A DNA stretch of 64,000 bases from Odobenus rosmarus divergens (lineage: Eukaryota > Chordata > Mammalia > Carnivora > Odobenidae). The notes beneath the pieces are model-generated. The model saw only the letters and a program-made list of their open reading frames with translations, ran no database searches and was not told where the DNA came from. Shown piece after piece: positions 35,085 to 47,715 of this stretch. The stretch covers positions 1 to 64,000 of the forward strand of contig NW_004450331.1 in the NCBI RefSeq assembly GCF_000321225.1, given 5' to 3'. Positions within the stretch are counted from its first letter, which is position 1, and each line of letters begins with the position of its first letter. The position numbers were made by a program, and so were the translations under genes.

Positions 35085-35255
35085 GGATGATATGATAAAT
35101 CTTTTCTCACATTATTTCTACTCCACACAACTTTGTGCAAAGTGTTGTTATTAATCTCTTTCATAGAGGAGAAAAGTGAAGTTTACAAAGTTTCAGGATC
35201 CAAACTCAAATTTATCTGATTCCAGAGCCCAGGATTTTTCTCACTATGTTTCTAA
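35085..35255 (-). mobile_element. MIR SINE fragment
   Basis: CTCACATTATTTCTACTCC, GTTGTTATTAATCTCTTTC, GGAGAAAAGTGAAGTTTAC, then a degraded head with ATTCCAGAGCCCAGG. Confidence 0.65.
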
Positions 35256-35319
35256 AATTACATGGAACCAGATCACGAAGTTCCTCATATGATATCACTC
35301 TGGAAAGTTTAAATACTAT

Positions 35320-35450
35320 GGCCAGAACTTCCTAAAGTGCATCCTGTGGAATAGTAATTCTTTAGGATGGGAAAAGTCCTTACTCTAAATGAAGGGCTCT
35401 GGTGCACAGGTAGGCTTATGAAATGCTGAATTTCACCAAACACAAACACT
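35320..35450 (+). mobile_element. possible hAT-type MER fragment
   Basis: ACTTCCTAAAGTGCATCCTG, GTGGAATAGTAATTC, TTTAGGATGGGAAAAG and AAATGCTGAATTTC resemble a short non-autonomous hAT element; weak. Confidence 0.4.
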
Positions 35451-35879
35451 TTCCGGACACCCATTACTCGAGCAATGGTGCATAAGTACGAAGACACTTT
35501 TTGGGGGTTGGGGGGTGTTCTGGGGCCATCGAATAGAGCTTTTGTATGTGTGGTGCTAAACTCATTCAGGAATTGAACTCATAGACTTAATCTCATTAGC
35601 AACACCATTCTAGATCCATGCTGTACCTTCCCAACCAATCACAGTAATACATCTTTACTTTGAGGATATGTAGCAAATTCCTTAGAAAGTATGTTTTATT
35701 TTGCCTTTTTTTTAAAAAAAAAAAGTCTCATTTGTTAAGCCAAATTATTCTAGAATGTTTAAAAATTTCTTAGTCTTTAGACTTTAACTATATATTTAAA
35801 TGTATAATTAAATGTTTGTGTGTACATACACACACACACAGTAAACTTCCAGTCTTGTTATTTTTAATTTGTGTGTTTA

Positions 35880-36050
35880 TACATGTATATGAACATACAA
35901 GGAAAGGTTAGAAGGAAATGTAGCCAAGGGTGAGAATTGATTATGTCTGTTGTGGCAGGATTACAGGTGATTTTGGTTTCCTTCTTTATATTTCTCTGTA
36001 TTTTCTACATTTTCAAAAAATATGTATTATTCTTATAAGAAGAAAAATAT
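35880..36050 (+). mobile_element. probable old L1 3' UTR piece
   Basis: GGTTAGAAGGAAATG, GTGGCAGGATTACAGG, TTTCTCTGTATTTTCTACATTTTC match the 3' UTR end of old L1M copies. Confidence 0.5.
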
Positions 36051-37399
36051 ATGTTCTCATATGTATCCTCATTACCTAATTTAAAAATTTGTTGTATTGC
36101 TTTTGTTTTTCAGTCTATCTAGGCACATGTGTTCCTTTTGCTTATTTTATTCATGGGCTAAAATCCCTGTCCCACTTTCCCAATGAAATCAGCTTCTTAA
36201 TGCTGAGAAGAAATACTGAAAATTGCACTGAGACTGAATGAGTGATCTTGAGGATGATAGAACACTTTGAAATGTTTGTCTGTGTGCCTGTGTGTGTCTG
36301 CATGTGTTTGTGGTGTGTGTTTTGACTACCCAATGGGATTTGAATGAGCAACAATACGAAATGAGGGTTAGCTCAAGCAAGACACAGATGGGAAGACATA
36401 CAAAGGAGAGGGTGAAGAAAAAAGCCAGAAATGAGTAAAACACAGACCAAGGCTAGAAAAGAGGTGGAGAGCTGTGACCAAAGTGAGTGTAAGGCTTACA
36501 CGTTCAGAATGTGCTACAGGAATCCCAAATAACTGGATGCTAATTACAGTATATCTTTAATAGAAACGGGGACTATCCTTTCTCTTCTATATTATTTATT
36601 TTTGTCTTTGTTGCTAGTCTCCATGATCCTTTTTGCATAAAGTTTCAGTCTTTGTTGCTGTTAATATGAACTGTAGGTTACGGCTTTAGACAATCATAGT
36701 CCTACAACATAAGTTAATAATAACTTTGAATTAACATTATTTTCAAAGAAGTACATTTTCAAGATACTCTGGTTGACTCTAGCCTTGTGATGCTCACAAA
36801 CATTAGAAGGAAAAGAAATGAGGTAGTCATATTTCAGAACTGTGGGAAACTCATTAGTTATGGTTTACATAGATCTCTACAAACTATTGTTATTTTGTTG
36901 GTGGCGGTCCTTTTCTCCATGTGGGGAAACTTCTACATCCAGAATCTTGAGCCCATATGAATCTGAAAGTTGGCCTGCAGAGTCCTGAAATTACCTAGAC
37001 TTTTGTGGCTGTCACTTGAAATTATAAAGTTGCTTTTTTTTCCCATTAACCTACCTGAGACATCTAGGTTAGTGATAACCCAATTGCCCATTATTTGGTT
37101 GGCAGGCATAAATGCTTCCCCAATTTTTGTGTATGAAGAAAATAAGCTCTTCAGACTGAGGCATGGTGGTTTCTGTTTTTGTTAGTTATTACATAAAGAA
37201 AAAATTGAATTGTGATATTTGTAGTATATTCCTTTCTGGGAATTTCTGGGGGGAAAAAAACCCTTTTTATCTTTCTAGAAACAAGTTCTGCTTGGTCTCA
37301 GACAATAAATAAGTTTTCCAAAGTAGGGGGAAACAGCTACAGCATTTAATGTTGTTCAGATTTTATGTGAAGGCAGAAGTATGGCCATAAAGAATTATT
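36051..37399. other. unassigned stretch
   Basis: Unique sequence with a GT-rich degenerate patch at about 36274-36322. No gene is recognised. Confidence 0.4.
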
Positions 37400-37570
37400 T
37401 CATGACATTCAGCAATTTAGTTCAACAAACATGCAAGAAGGACTTGGCAATGTGCCTGGCACTGTGTTCGTGCTAGAAATTTTTTAAAAAGTCTAACATG
37501 ATCAGGTTCTTTAGGAGCCAAGTTTTGTGAAGACAGATGAATAGGCATGTAACTGAAATACAAAGTTATC
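37400..37570 (-). mobile_element. L2 LINE fragment
   Basis: TTCAACAAACATGCAAG, GGCAATGTGCCTGGCACTG, TAACATGATCAGGTTCTTTAG, GCCAAGTTTTGTGAAGACAG follow the reverse L2 3' order. Confidence 0.6.
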
Positions 37571-38893
37571 TGGGTTCCTTTGGAATATAACACAGTTTGA
37601 GGGAGCAACTGAGTCTTCTGTGAAGGGCCTCTCCAGTTATTACCAACTAACATTCTGTGTGCAACGCTGTGCTGCTTACTTGCCTTCTATCTCACTGAAC
37701 TTTTCATAGTATGTTTATTCCAAAAATTAAAGTGAATTAAACATATCTTAAAAATATCTTTGAGGGTATCTGCATTTTTAAATTTGCATTGGAAACACCT
37801 TGGAGCAATTATTTTCAATTTTTTTCCAACTGAATCCCTTTCTGCAAGAACTTTTATATGAAAAGTCAAAATGCAAACACATAAAGGTGAAGCTACTCCA
37901 GCTTGCATCCCCCTCCTCCTTGTGCCTCCCACGGCATAACTGGGAGACCCAGGGCTCAGCAGGAGGCATTTTGAAACCCACTGCCCCAGACAGTGGGTTT
38001 TTCCCTGATTTTAATGTGGTTTTCCCTTTTGAATTATATATTGAGTCTAACTTTAATATTTCATGTTTTGTACATGTGTTTATATAGTTATATACATATT
38101 TATTACTTGCTATTTATTACATATTACAGAATAACATCCCGAGGCATAAGAGCACAGAGATTCAGTATAACTTGTTTTGAACAGAGTCCACTTTGCATAA
38201 TTAAAGGGGCCATTCATTGTTTTGATTTTGATAGAAATCTTGAAAAGTGAATAGCATTCCCTAATAATATTTTTGAAATAATTTACAGGAAAACTGACAT
38301 GGCTACTCTTTTCATCAGAATGGTGATGTTACTAGTACTTAGAAGTCTCATATTCCTAGATTGTTTGTAGTCTCTGAATGTGGTTCCTTGATATGTACCC
38401 CTTCTGTTGGTAGCCATCACTTTCATGGTTACCCAGAGCTAGTCTTATATGGAGAAAAGGGTCATTCATATGGGGGAGGCAAGGTACCCCCACAAATGAA
38501 AACTTTCCACTCTAAGTCGGCTCATGCCTAAATTCCATAACTAGAGATTCATTCTTTGTGACCTGTCATGTTTTATTGACTATGAAAATATTTCCACTTT
38601 TAAGAGAAAATGCTCATGAAGTGGTTAGCCAATTTGTGTTGGGACTCATGTTTTTAGAAACTTTCTTGAGTAAGATTTTGACCCAAAGGTGAACACAGAC
38701 ATCACAGAGAACACTATACCTAATCAGTAGACTTAGGATGTCAGAAAAAAATTGAAACAGCAGAGGCAAACTTGATATGTGGCCCAGGGTCTGCTTATGC
38801 TTATGCTCTGCAAGGTAGATTCTCATGTGGCTCTCCCTTTAATCACACTGATTAAATATCAGCCAGCTGGTTTCAGAATGTTCTGCTCTAGAC
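37571..38893. other. unassigned stretch
   Basis: Unique sequence. Overlapping frames of about 60-95 codons on both strands (37778-38087) have no recognised domain. Confidence 0.4.
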
Positions 38894-39115
38894 TAGGATT
38901 TCTCAATCTTGGCACTACTGCTGGACTTTGGGTTGAATAATTCTTTGTTGTGAGCAGTTGTCATGTGCATTGTAGGATGTTCAGCAGCATCCCTGTCCTC
39001 TCCCCACCAGATAACAGTAGTACACACTCTACTGCCCCAGTTGTGACAACCAAAAATGACACTGTACTACCCAATGTCTTCTGGGGTAGAAATCACCCTT
39101 AATTGAAAACCACTG
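38894..39115 (-). mobile_element. MER20-like hAT element, full length
   Basis: Terminal TTTCTCAATCTTGGCACTAC at the left and TTGAAAACCACTG at the right. Inside: AATAATTCTTTGTTGTGAG, CATTGTAGGATGTTCAGCAG, CCAGTTGTGACAACC. About 222 bp, close to the family length of roughly 219 bp. Flanks CTCTAGAC and GTCTAGGT may be a diverged 8-bp duplication, the size used by hAT elements. Confidence 0.8.
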
Positions 39116-39318
39116 GTCTAGGTTAGTCTGTGTTTTTCTTTTTCTTCCTCTGGCTGAGATCTAGTCAGCATTTCTTCAAGTTTATATTTAGCAACTATAT
39201 ATTTACTTTAAACTACTCTTTCCTCATCTCTGGCATATTCTTCAGCTCTCAGTCAGTATGATGACTGTTTTGTTCCCAAAAGCTTAACCCTTTTTACTAA
39301 GCATTATGTAGAGATAAT

Positions 39319-41085
39319 AATTTTTTTTATTTGAAGTGTAGTTGACATACTATATATTAGTTTCAGGTGTACAACATAGTGATTCAACATTTATATACAT
39401 TACAAAGTGATCACCATGACAAATCTAGCTACCATCTGTCACCATACAAAGTTGTTGTGTATTAACTGTATTTTCTATGCAGTATATTGTATCCCCATGT
39501 CTTATTTTATAATTGAAAGTTTGACCGTTTTAATCCCCTTCCCCTATTCTGCACATCCCCCAAGCTCCTTCCCCCTTGCAACCACCAGTGTGTTCTCTGT
39601 ATCCTTCAGTCTGTTTCTGTTTTGTTTTGTTTAGATTCCACATATAAGTGAAATCATATGGAATTTGTCTTTCTCTCTCTGACTTGTTTAACTTAGCATA
39701 ATACCCTTTAGATACATCCATGTTGTGGCAAATGACAAAATTTTATTGATTTTTATGGCTAAGTAATAGTCCACTGTCTATATAAACCACATCTTCTTTA
39801 TCCATTTATCTGTCAGTAGACACTTAGATTGCTCTCATATCTTAGCTATTATAAATAATTCTGTAGTGAACATAGGGGTGCATATCTCTTTTCAAATTAG
39901 TGTTCTTGTTTTCTTCAGTTAAATACCTAGAAGTGGAATTGCTGGATCATATTATAGTTCTATTTTTAATTTTTAAATGTTTTCCACAGTGGCTGCACCA
40001 TTTTGCATTCCCATGAGCAAGGCACAAGGGATCTCTTTTTTCTACATCTTCACCAATGCTTGTTATTTCTTGCCTTTTTGGTAATAGCCATTCTGACAGG
40101 TATGAAGTGATATTTCATTGTGGTTTTGATTTTCATTTCCCTGATGATTTGTGATGTTGAGCATCTTTTCAAAGATCTTTTGGCCACCTGTCTGTCTCCT
40201 TTGGAGAAATGTCTGTTGAGGTCCTCTGCCCATTTTTAAATTGGATTGCTTTTTTGATACAGAGTTGTATGAGTTTTTTATATATTTTGGATATTAACCC
40301 CTTATCAGTTATATCATTTGCAGATATCTTCTCCCATTCAATAGGCTTCTTTTTCAATTTGTTGATGGTTTCCTTTGTTGTGCAATTACGTTTTAGTTTG
40401 ATATAGTCCCATTTATTTATGTTTCCTTTTGTTGCTCTTGCCTGAGGAGAGAGATCCAAAGATATATTGCCCACTCCAATGTCCAAGAGCATATAGCCTA
40501 TGTTTTCTTGTAAGAGTTTTATGGTTTCCAGTCTTACATTTAAGTTATTAATCCATTTTGAGTTTATTTTTGCATATGGTATAAGAAAGTGGTCCAGTTT
40601 TATTCTTTTTTCATGCAGTTGTCAAGTTTTCCCAACACTGTTTATTGGAGAGACTGTCTTTTCCCCATTGTATGTTCTTGCCTCTTGTGTCAAAGATTAA
40701 TTGACCATATAAATGTGGCTTTATTTCTGGACTCTGTGTTATGTTCTATTGTTCTATGTGTCTGTTTTTGTGCCAGTACCATATTGTTTTGATTACTATA
40801 GCTTTGTAGTATAGTTTGAAATCAGGGAACATGGTACATCCAGTTTGTTCTTCTTTGTTCTTTGGCTTTTCAGGGTCTTTTGTGGTTCCATTACATATTT
40901 TAGGATTCTTTGCTCTAGTTCTGTGAAAAATGCCACTGGTATTTTAATAGGGATTGCATTGAGTCTGTAGATTGCTTTGGGTGGTGTGGACATTTTAACA
41001 ATATTCATTTTTGCAATCCATGAGCATGGTACATCTTTCCATTTATTTGTGTCATCTTTAATTTCTTTTATCAACGTCAAGTGTG
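39319..41085 (-). mobile_element. 5'-truncated L1 with intact duplication
   Basis: About 1.77 kb of L1 in reverse orientation: 3' UTR (39330-39530), then ORF2 C-terminal code. Minus-strand frames show SERERQIPYDFTYMW (39530-39721), GNINKWDYIKLKRNC (40169-40492) and [13 protein letters not shown] (40796-41080). Stops and frameshifts separate them, so ORF2 is dead. A 13-bp exact duplication, ATGTAGAGATAAT, is at 39306-39318 and 41086-41098. Confidence 0.95.
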
Positions 41086-41098
41086 ATGTAGAGATAAT

Positions 41099-42300
41099 CT
41101 TTAAAAATTGCTAATGGCAATTTGGATAGGAAATCTCTCAGCTACTCAGTCCTTCAGCCATACTGATCCATTATTTTTTAACTAGTGTCCCAGATGACAT
41201 AATAGCCATCAAAATCAAGTTTCTCCACCTTTCTGTCACACGTGTGTGTGTGTGTATTGAAAAGATAACCTAATATGCTAAAAGATGATTTGTTTTCCTT
41301 TGAAGATTTTGGGATAGTTAGTGTCTGATTTATAATAAGTGGCTTAGTTTATGCTGTTGAGTTTCGGATAACTTTAGCCTACTATCATCATCCTAATTAT
41401 ATTTAGCCATCTAGGTTCTGCTCAGAGAAAAGTACAAACCCAGCAGTAGTGCTATGCTTATGGAATGTGCCAAATCAAAGTGTTTGAGAGGCTAAAATGG
41501 ACCCTGCTGGATCTTCATGCAGAGAGCCTGAAGGGGGAAACCTAAGTCATGATAGGAAAGCAAAAGAAGTTTTAAACAGGAGAAGCAGTGTTACAGAGCA
41601 AGCATGAATGCTAAAGTGAGTGAATAAATATTACTGGGTCACAAAGTCAGAAGCCAGAAAGAATGAGACTAGGTAAAGAAGCATAATAAAGACAGACTAA
41701 GGCAAATCGTTGTTCATTAGTATAGAGAACAGTGCATGGATTGTAGAATCCCACTTCTATTTTTGCTGGCTGCATGGTGTGCAAAAAGACCTGAGGGCTT
41801 AAAGTGCACAGTAGGACAGGATTGTACTTTAAGACCTGAATTATTAACTCATGTACTCTAGATAAAATTCCCAGCCTAGTCACAGGATTCTGAATGTATT
41901 CTAATATTTGTTTCTTGATCTTTTACTACATATTAAATTATGACCCTACAAAAAGCACAAGATGGACATAAAGTAGACAGTCATAAATTTCTGCTACATT
42001 TTTAGCCCTTAGAGAATAGCCTTGAGAGGGTGACTTCATCTCTAATTTATCTAGCCATATGAATATTAGGAAGTTTACAGAATACCCTGATTTTTGAAAA
42101 GATATCCAAATAGTCAAAGTTATTGGCAAACACAATAGATGCTCATATTATGCACTGCATAATAATTTGAAAATCACTTTCTAATTCTGAAATACATTGC
42201 TTTTAAAAATGTAAAGGTTTGGTAAGTGCATTTAATACAAGAAAATTTCAAGAAATATTGTTGGTTAATTGTAAATCATAGTAGTTTGTTAACAAAGTAG
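41099..42300. other. unassigned stretch
   Basis: Unique sequence with a short (GT)n at about 41242-41257. No gene is recognised. Confidence 0.4.
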
Positions 42301-42307
42301 GTTCTGG

Positions 42308-42418
42308 TAGGGGTGCCTGGCTGGCTCGGTTGGTAGAGCATGCAACTCTTGATCTTGGGGTTGTAATTTCAAGCCCCACATTGGGTATAGAGATTACTTT
42401 TGAAAATCTTTAAAAAAA
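42308..42418 (+). mobile_element. short CanSINE (no CT body)
   Basis: Forward short form: GGGGTGCCTGGCTGGCTCGG, TAGAGCATGCAACTCTTG, GTTGTAATTTCAAGCCCC, ATTGGGTATAGAGATTAC, then an A-rich tail. Confidence 0.9.
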
Positions 42419-42834
42419 ATACCAGTAGGTACTGGCATATCAGTTTTCACAGAGGATATTATCGCATCTTTCATGTCTGCTGGCTATGCAGAACGAAAAT
42501 AACAAAAATTAGGTTGAATTGATTAGGTGAGATAAGGCATGTGAAAATGGTTGGTACAGTACTTGGAATAAGAGGTACTCAAAGATATTTTTTTTGAGGA
42601 AGCTAAGACAGGGAATGGATAACTCAAGTTATCCAGGGAAAGAATTAGAATTCTTATTATGAAATATGTTGCCTTTTGTTTGCTGTGTTGGACTTAGAAA
42701 AGGAGGCCTGCCTGACTGTAATTTTTCTCTTTGTTGTGTTGGTTAATGTAATGATTATAAAATGGGACATACAATATGTCCACTTTTTTGCTGTTAAATG
42801 ATATTCATGCCTTAATAACAATGAAGCCGTATCT
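42419..42834. other. unassigned stretch
   Basis: Mostly unique; GATTAGGTGAGATAAGGCAT and GGTACAGTACTTGGAATAAG (about 42518-42570) may be a forward MIR 3' piece. Confidence 0.4.
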
Positions 42835-42965
42835 ACTCTGAGCTCCAGTCAACATACTTAATGTCTCTGGGCCTCAGCTTTCTTATCATTGTGATGGGTT
42901 TCCTATACCTGCCTCATAAGACTGTTCTCAGAGTTAAGTGAAAGACATATTGCATCTACTGCAAG
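42835..42965 (+). mobile_element. MIR SINE fragment
   Basis: AATGTCTCTGGGCCTCAGC, TTCTTATCATTGTGATGGG, CTGCCTCATAAGACTGTTC are the forward MIR order. Confidence 0.75.
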
Positions 42966-43639
42966 GCCTGACCAAGAATATCCGCCCCATGAAGGGAATT
43001 CTAAGTATTTTAAGAGGCTCTAACTATTTTTGGCAGTATTTTAGTCCATTCCTTAGGAAGTTTCTTCCAGAGGTATCTATAAGATATATTCAAACTTGAG
43101 AATTTGGTTTTTAGCTTTTTTAGCTTTTATTTTTAGCTTTTCTGATTAGACGTTTTTAATGGCTGCATCCTTGAAAAATGTATTAAAAGGATTTTTAGTC
43201 TCTTTACTATAAGCTTTCTTGTTATTTGGCAGAGAACATTATTTCACACTATCCCTTAAAGGATCCAAATGAGAGTTGATATGGCTTCCGAAAGTCTTGG
43301 GTATTTTTAATCTTCTAAGTCTTCAACCAATTGTCATTTCATTAAGGTGCCCTGCCGAGATGTTCTTTCACATACCATCATTAAGATGAATTGTAGCTCT
43401 GCTCTATAATACACATATTACAAGCTCAGTCCACATGTGCTGAAATTATAACTACAGACACGATTCGGGTTCCTGGAGAGGAAAACAGAATCACAGCTGC
43501 TGTTTCAGGGAGCTTTGCTGTCAGTTTCGAGTTTGAAAACTACTTTCCTAATGATGAGAACAAAAGCCCAAAATAAGAAGAAAAATGTTAGCTTCTTGGC
43601 AAAATAATGAGGATTGAAGTGAATATCAAAGATTATTTT
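42966..43639. other. unassigned stretch
   Basis: Unique sequence. The part at 43360-43520 is repeat-free with even composition and could be conserved, but no motif cluster is clear. Confidence 0.35.
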
Positions 43640-44735
43640 TTTTAAATCACTTTTGTTCTGGTAAAACATACATAAAATATACATCTAGCATTTTAACCAT
43701 TTGTAAGTGTACAATTCCATGGCATTAAATGCATTCACAATGTCGTATGACTGTCACTACTCTGTGTACCCAATACTTTTTCATCATCTCCACCATAAAC
43801 TCCGTATCCATCAACCCAGATCTTTTCCTTCTCCTTTACCCCCAGATCTGCTAACTTCTGTTCTCTCTCTCTCTCTATGAATTTGCCTATTCTAGGTAGC
43901 AACATAAGTGGAATCATACAATATTTGTCCTTACATGTTTGGCTTATTTCATTAATCACAATGTTTTGAAGTTCCATTTATGTTGTAGCCTATATTAAAA
44001 TTTCATTCATTTATGTGGCTGGATAGTATTCCATTGTATGTAGACCACATTTTGTTTAGCCATTCACCCGTGAACATGGGTTGCTTCCACTTTTGGCTGT
44101 GATGAATACTGCTTCTGGGAAGCCTGGTTACCGATATCTGTTCGAGTTACTGCTTTCAGTCCTTTTGGACATAGACCTGGACGTGGAATCACTGGGTGAC
44201 ATCGTAGTTTTGTGTTTACCTTTTTGAGGAAACACCAAATTCTTTAATGGTGGCACCATTTTACATTCTCACCAGCAGTGCACACGGGCTCTCTTTTTTC
44301 CACCTCCTCCACAGCACTTGTTATTTCTGGTTTATTATTATGATGATCAATATTATTATAACCATCTTAGTAGATGTGAAGTGATATCTCATTGTGGTCT
44401 TGATTTGCATTTCTCTATGGATTAATGATGTTGAGTTCTTTATGTGCTTATTGGCCATTTGTATAGATTCTCTGGGAAGACATCTGTTCAAATTCTTTGC
44501 CTATTTTTAAATTGGGTTGTTTATTTTTGTTGTTGTTGAGTTGTAGGAGTTCTTAAGTATTGTGGATATTAATTTCTTGTCAGATGTATGATTTACAAGC
44601 ATTTTCTCCCATTCTGTAGGTTACCCTTTTCAATTTCTTGATAGTGTCTGTTAAGACACAAACATTTTTAATTTTGGTGAAGTTCAACGTATCTCTATTT
44701 TGTTGCCGGTGCTGCTGGTGTCATAGCCAAACTTT
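43640..44735 (-). mobile_element. old L1, 3' UTR and ORF2 end
   Basis: Reverse L1M-type copy: ACATACATAAAATATACATC, AGTATTCCATTGTATGTAG, ATCTCATTGTGGTCTTGATT, AATTGGGTTGTTTATTTTTG, TTGATAGTGTCTGTTAAGAC. The minus frame 43735-43977 includes EISQTCKDKYCMIPL, the end of ORF2. Strongly mutated and 5' truncated. Confidence 0.9.
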
Positions 44736-46079
44736 ACTTTTTAAAGTTTCAAAAAGAACTTTAACATTGACTTTCAATCATTATTTTTACAACTTGCCTC
44801 CTGTTGTCTGTTACCTGTTACCAGCAAAAATATTTTCTTGGTTTACAGGGTGCCATGACTGGTGACTAATCCCTCTTGCAGTCAGCGTGATTCTCAAGAT
44901 CACATACTGTGGGTCTGGTCTGTTGACTACTTCCCCCAGCAACTGCATATCATCTCATCCTTTCTGCTCTGTAACATGAGAGGGGAAAAGACAAGGTAAA
45001 GTCTGTCTGTGATACTCAATATCCAGGCGCACAAGTAGGACCAGATTTGTTGTTGCGACCTACTCACATATTAAGAACACTGTGCCTGAGGAACATGTGT
45101 TCAACCTTGCCCTGATTCCTTCTTTGTCAAAATCAACTCTATTTACTGCATCATTTGCAGCCAACAGAAGACATGACCCAAAAGTCAGCAATGAAAACCA
45201 CTCTCCCAGTGTCCTAAATCCTTATAAAGTCCTCACTAAATGAAAGCTGATCTCAAAATATAAAAGTGTCCAATTGTTACCTTGTTTCCACCATATTTTT
45301 GGTCCAATGGGGGAAATAAAGGGGAGGAATGAACAAGAAGGGAAAAAGTTAGCAAAATACGAAGCTAAGAGGTACATGAGGACCTAGAAGACCAGAAAAG
45401 TCAGTGCCAGCCTCAGAAACAGTAGTCCCGCTGTGGTTTGTGGCTCAGGAAGACCAGGCCCAATAACCAGTCTGTCCTTTCCCTGCGGGTTTTTATCGAA
45501 CTCTGTCTCTAAGACGTTTCTGAATATTAAATGCCTTGAAACTGAGCCTGAAGCTTCATCCAAAGTTGAGAGATCAGAAAAGCAAAACACAGTATGAACG
45601 TGAATAAGTCAAAATTACCACACCCATTGCTTATTCACTGACCGCGAAGACTGGTAAACATCTCTAAGGCGTGTCGTCACTATGCTTTTAATCCTTTTTT
45701 TTTCTGGTGCAAATAAAACAGCTCAGACACAAGCAATATATACTGTTAAAAACACACACACGTGTGACTATCTCAGCAACCATGTGGCAGTGCAATGGCT
45801 TGAAGAAAACAAAAAAGTATCACTTGGTGTAGCCATATTACAGATACACTGTTTTTCTGGCAAAAGTATAATTAAGACCCAGAGATAATCTAACTGGGAA
45901 ATTAAAGGGGCATATAGAGCACCAGCAAATCATGCCAGGAACCTTTTTCTGTTGGGTGCATGGTGAATCCTAGCATCAGGATCTTCCTTGATAGTGCCCT
46001 GGAATGGTTCAGGGATTACCCATGCTGCTCCCCTCCCACTGTCCAGGCTTTGGTGTCTGTGTTCTATTCTCGGGAGTAG
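44736..46079. other. unassigned stretch
   Basis: Unique sequence; short frames only. No gene is recognised. Confidence 0.4.
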
Positions 46080-46262
46080 AGGTTAGCAAACTTGTACAGA
46101 ACCATGTGGTAACTATTTTAGACTTGGGGACCCAAGAAGCAAAATCCAAGATCTTATTTAGGGACTGATCTAACTATTTTACACACATAGCTATTTACAA
46201 ACATAAAAACCATTTTTCTCCAGATTTGGCCTGTGAGCCACAGTGTGCTGAGCCCTGTGTTA
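46080..46262 (+). mobile_element. hAT-type MER element, decayed
   Basis: AGGTTAGCAAACTTGTACAG, AACTATTTTAGACTTGGGG, AGATTTGGCCTGTGAGCC follow the order of a short non-autonomous hAT element that starts GGTCGGCAAAC and ends in a GGCCCG-rich stretch. The subfamily is not assigned. Confidence 0.65.
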
Positions 46263-46599
46263 GAGGGCTCTGTAAAAGAGCACAGTAGGAGGCCATTAGC
46301 AACTGGGGTGAATCTGTGTGTTTGGCGGTTCTCTGCTGACAGAATGCAGAGCGTTGTGTTTTTAGAAGGATATGCCAAAACCGTGAAAAGTTTCGCTTCC
46401 ACCAACTTGCAGCTTGCACGTAATGCTTTGTGTTGCATTACTGATGTCTCAAGTTGCATAATTAACATATTCAGGAATAGGCAAAAGTTTCCACCTGAGT
46501 TTGGGAAGTGTCAAGGTTCCCCTTGCCATCTGGCTTTATGAGAGTATGGAGAAGTGGAACATGACCAAGCTGTTACTCTGACCATGCTAGTGATGAACA

Positions 46600-46725
46600 G
46601 GTAGCACACAGAGGTTATGAGAATGAATGAGATAATGTCTGTGAAGTGCTCTGAGTCCTTCAGAAGAGATTTTCTTTGTAATTAGAAAGTAATGCTCCAT
46701 TATTACAGTTATTTTGATTATCACC
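46600..46725 (+). mobile_element. MIR SINE 3' piece
   Basis: GAATGAATGAGATAATGTC, GTGAAGTGCTCTGAGTCC, ATGCTCCATTATTACAG resemble the forward MIR 3' part. Confidence 0.55.
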
Positions 46726-46734
46726 ATTATTAAA

Positions 46735-46965
46735 GGTAGAGCCAGAAGACATAGCCCTTCCAATGAAAAGAGTTGTAAATAAAGCTGAGCAACTCATAAA
46801 GGAAGTAGTTCATGCACCAATTATGAATTTCCAGTTTGTAATTACAGTGTACTGGGTGGTTTTGCATGCACCGGTTTGTTATTCATCCAGAAGAACAAAC
46901 CTTTGCATGTGTAACAGCTCCTGAAAGGTGCCCAGTATACACCAAACACAGAAGGAACAGAAGAA
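46735..46965. promoter_or_regulatory. candidate conserved enhancer block E
   Basis: Repeat-free block with the palindromic homeodomain site GTAATTAC (46838-46845), ACCAATTATGAATT, two TTTGCATG POU/octamer-like sites (46861-46868 and 46902-46909), and two GCACC extensions of a CATGCACC word. Enhancer function is inferred. Confidence 0.4.
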
Positions 46966-47491
46966 AAGCAGTGTGTGACCCCTGAGTTGCAAATTTGAAA
47001 TGTTATTATTTACTAAGGATTGTCTTTAAATTTGTATAGAAACATGGTAGAATTTGTCAGTGAAGAACTTCTGTTAAGAAAAGAAAAAAAAATGCAAGCA
47101 GGAATCTCAACATGTGTGGACAAAAGGCTAACAAAAGGAACCATATATTCATTTCATTCTCCCGTCATATTAAATGGTGATAAAACCTTTATTTAAGTAC
47201 TGCTGACTGCCCAAAAGTAAGAGGTCAACATCACCCTCTTTCTGTGGTTCCAAAATGCTCATTTTATTCTGCTACATCTCTGATCCCACAGAGGGTAGAA
47301 TGAGAAGGAATGAAAATGAAGGATAAGGAGTAATCAAAAAAGCCAAACTAAGATGTTCAAAGAGTCCTTGCTTGGCCAGCGCCTGTCCCTGATCCAAATC
47401 CAAATGGCCACTGGGATTCAAGAACATGTCCGGCAGCCAACTTGCACTCTTCTCCATTTGTGCTCTTCCACCTCTGCTCTCAGGACATTCT
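46966..47491. other. unassigned stretch
   Basis: Unique sequence; nothing recognised. Confidence 0.4.
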
Positions 47492-47505
47492 AAATGTGGA
47501 ATTTA

Positions 47506-47701
47506 GAGGTGCCTGGGTGGCTTGGTTGATTAAGCGTCTGCCTTTGGCTCAGATCATGATCCCAGGGTCCTGGGATTGAGCCCCACATCAGGCTCCCTGC
47601 TTGGCAGGAAGCCTGCTTCTCCCTCTCCCTCTGCCACTTAGCCTGCTTGTGCTTTCTCTTTCTCTCTCTCTCTCAAATAAATAAATAAAATCTTTTTTAA
47701 A
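47506..47701 (+). mobile_element. CanSINE
   Basis: Forward SINE: GAGGTGCCTGGGTGGCTTGG, AGCGTCTGCCTTTGGCTCAG, CT-rich body, AAATAAATAAATAAAATC. The flanking repeat AAATGTGGAATTTA (47492-47505) pairs with AAATGTAGAATTTA (47702-47715), one mismatch. Confidence 0.95.
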
Positions 47702-47715
47702 AAATGTAGAATTTA

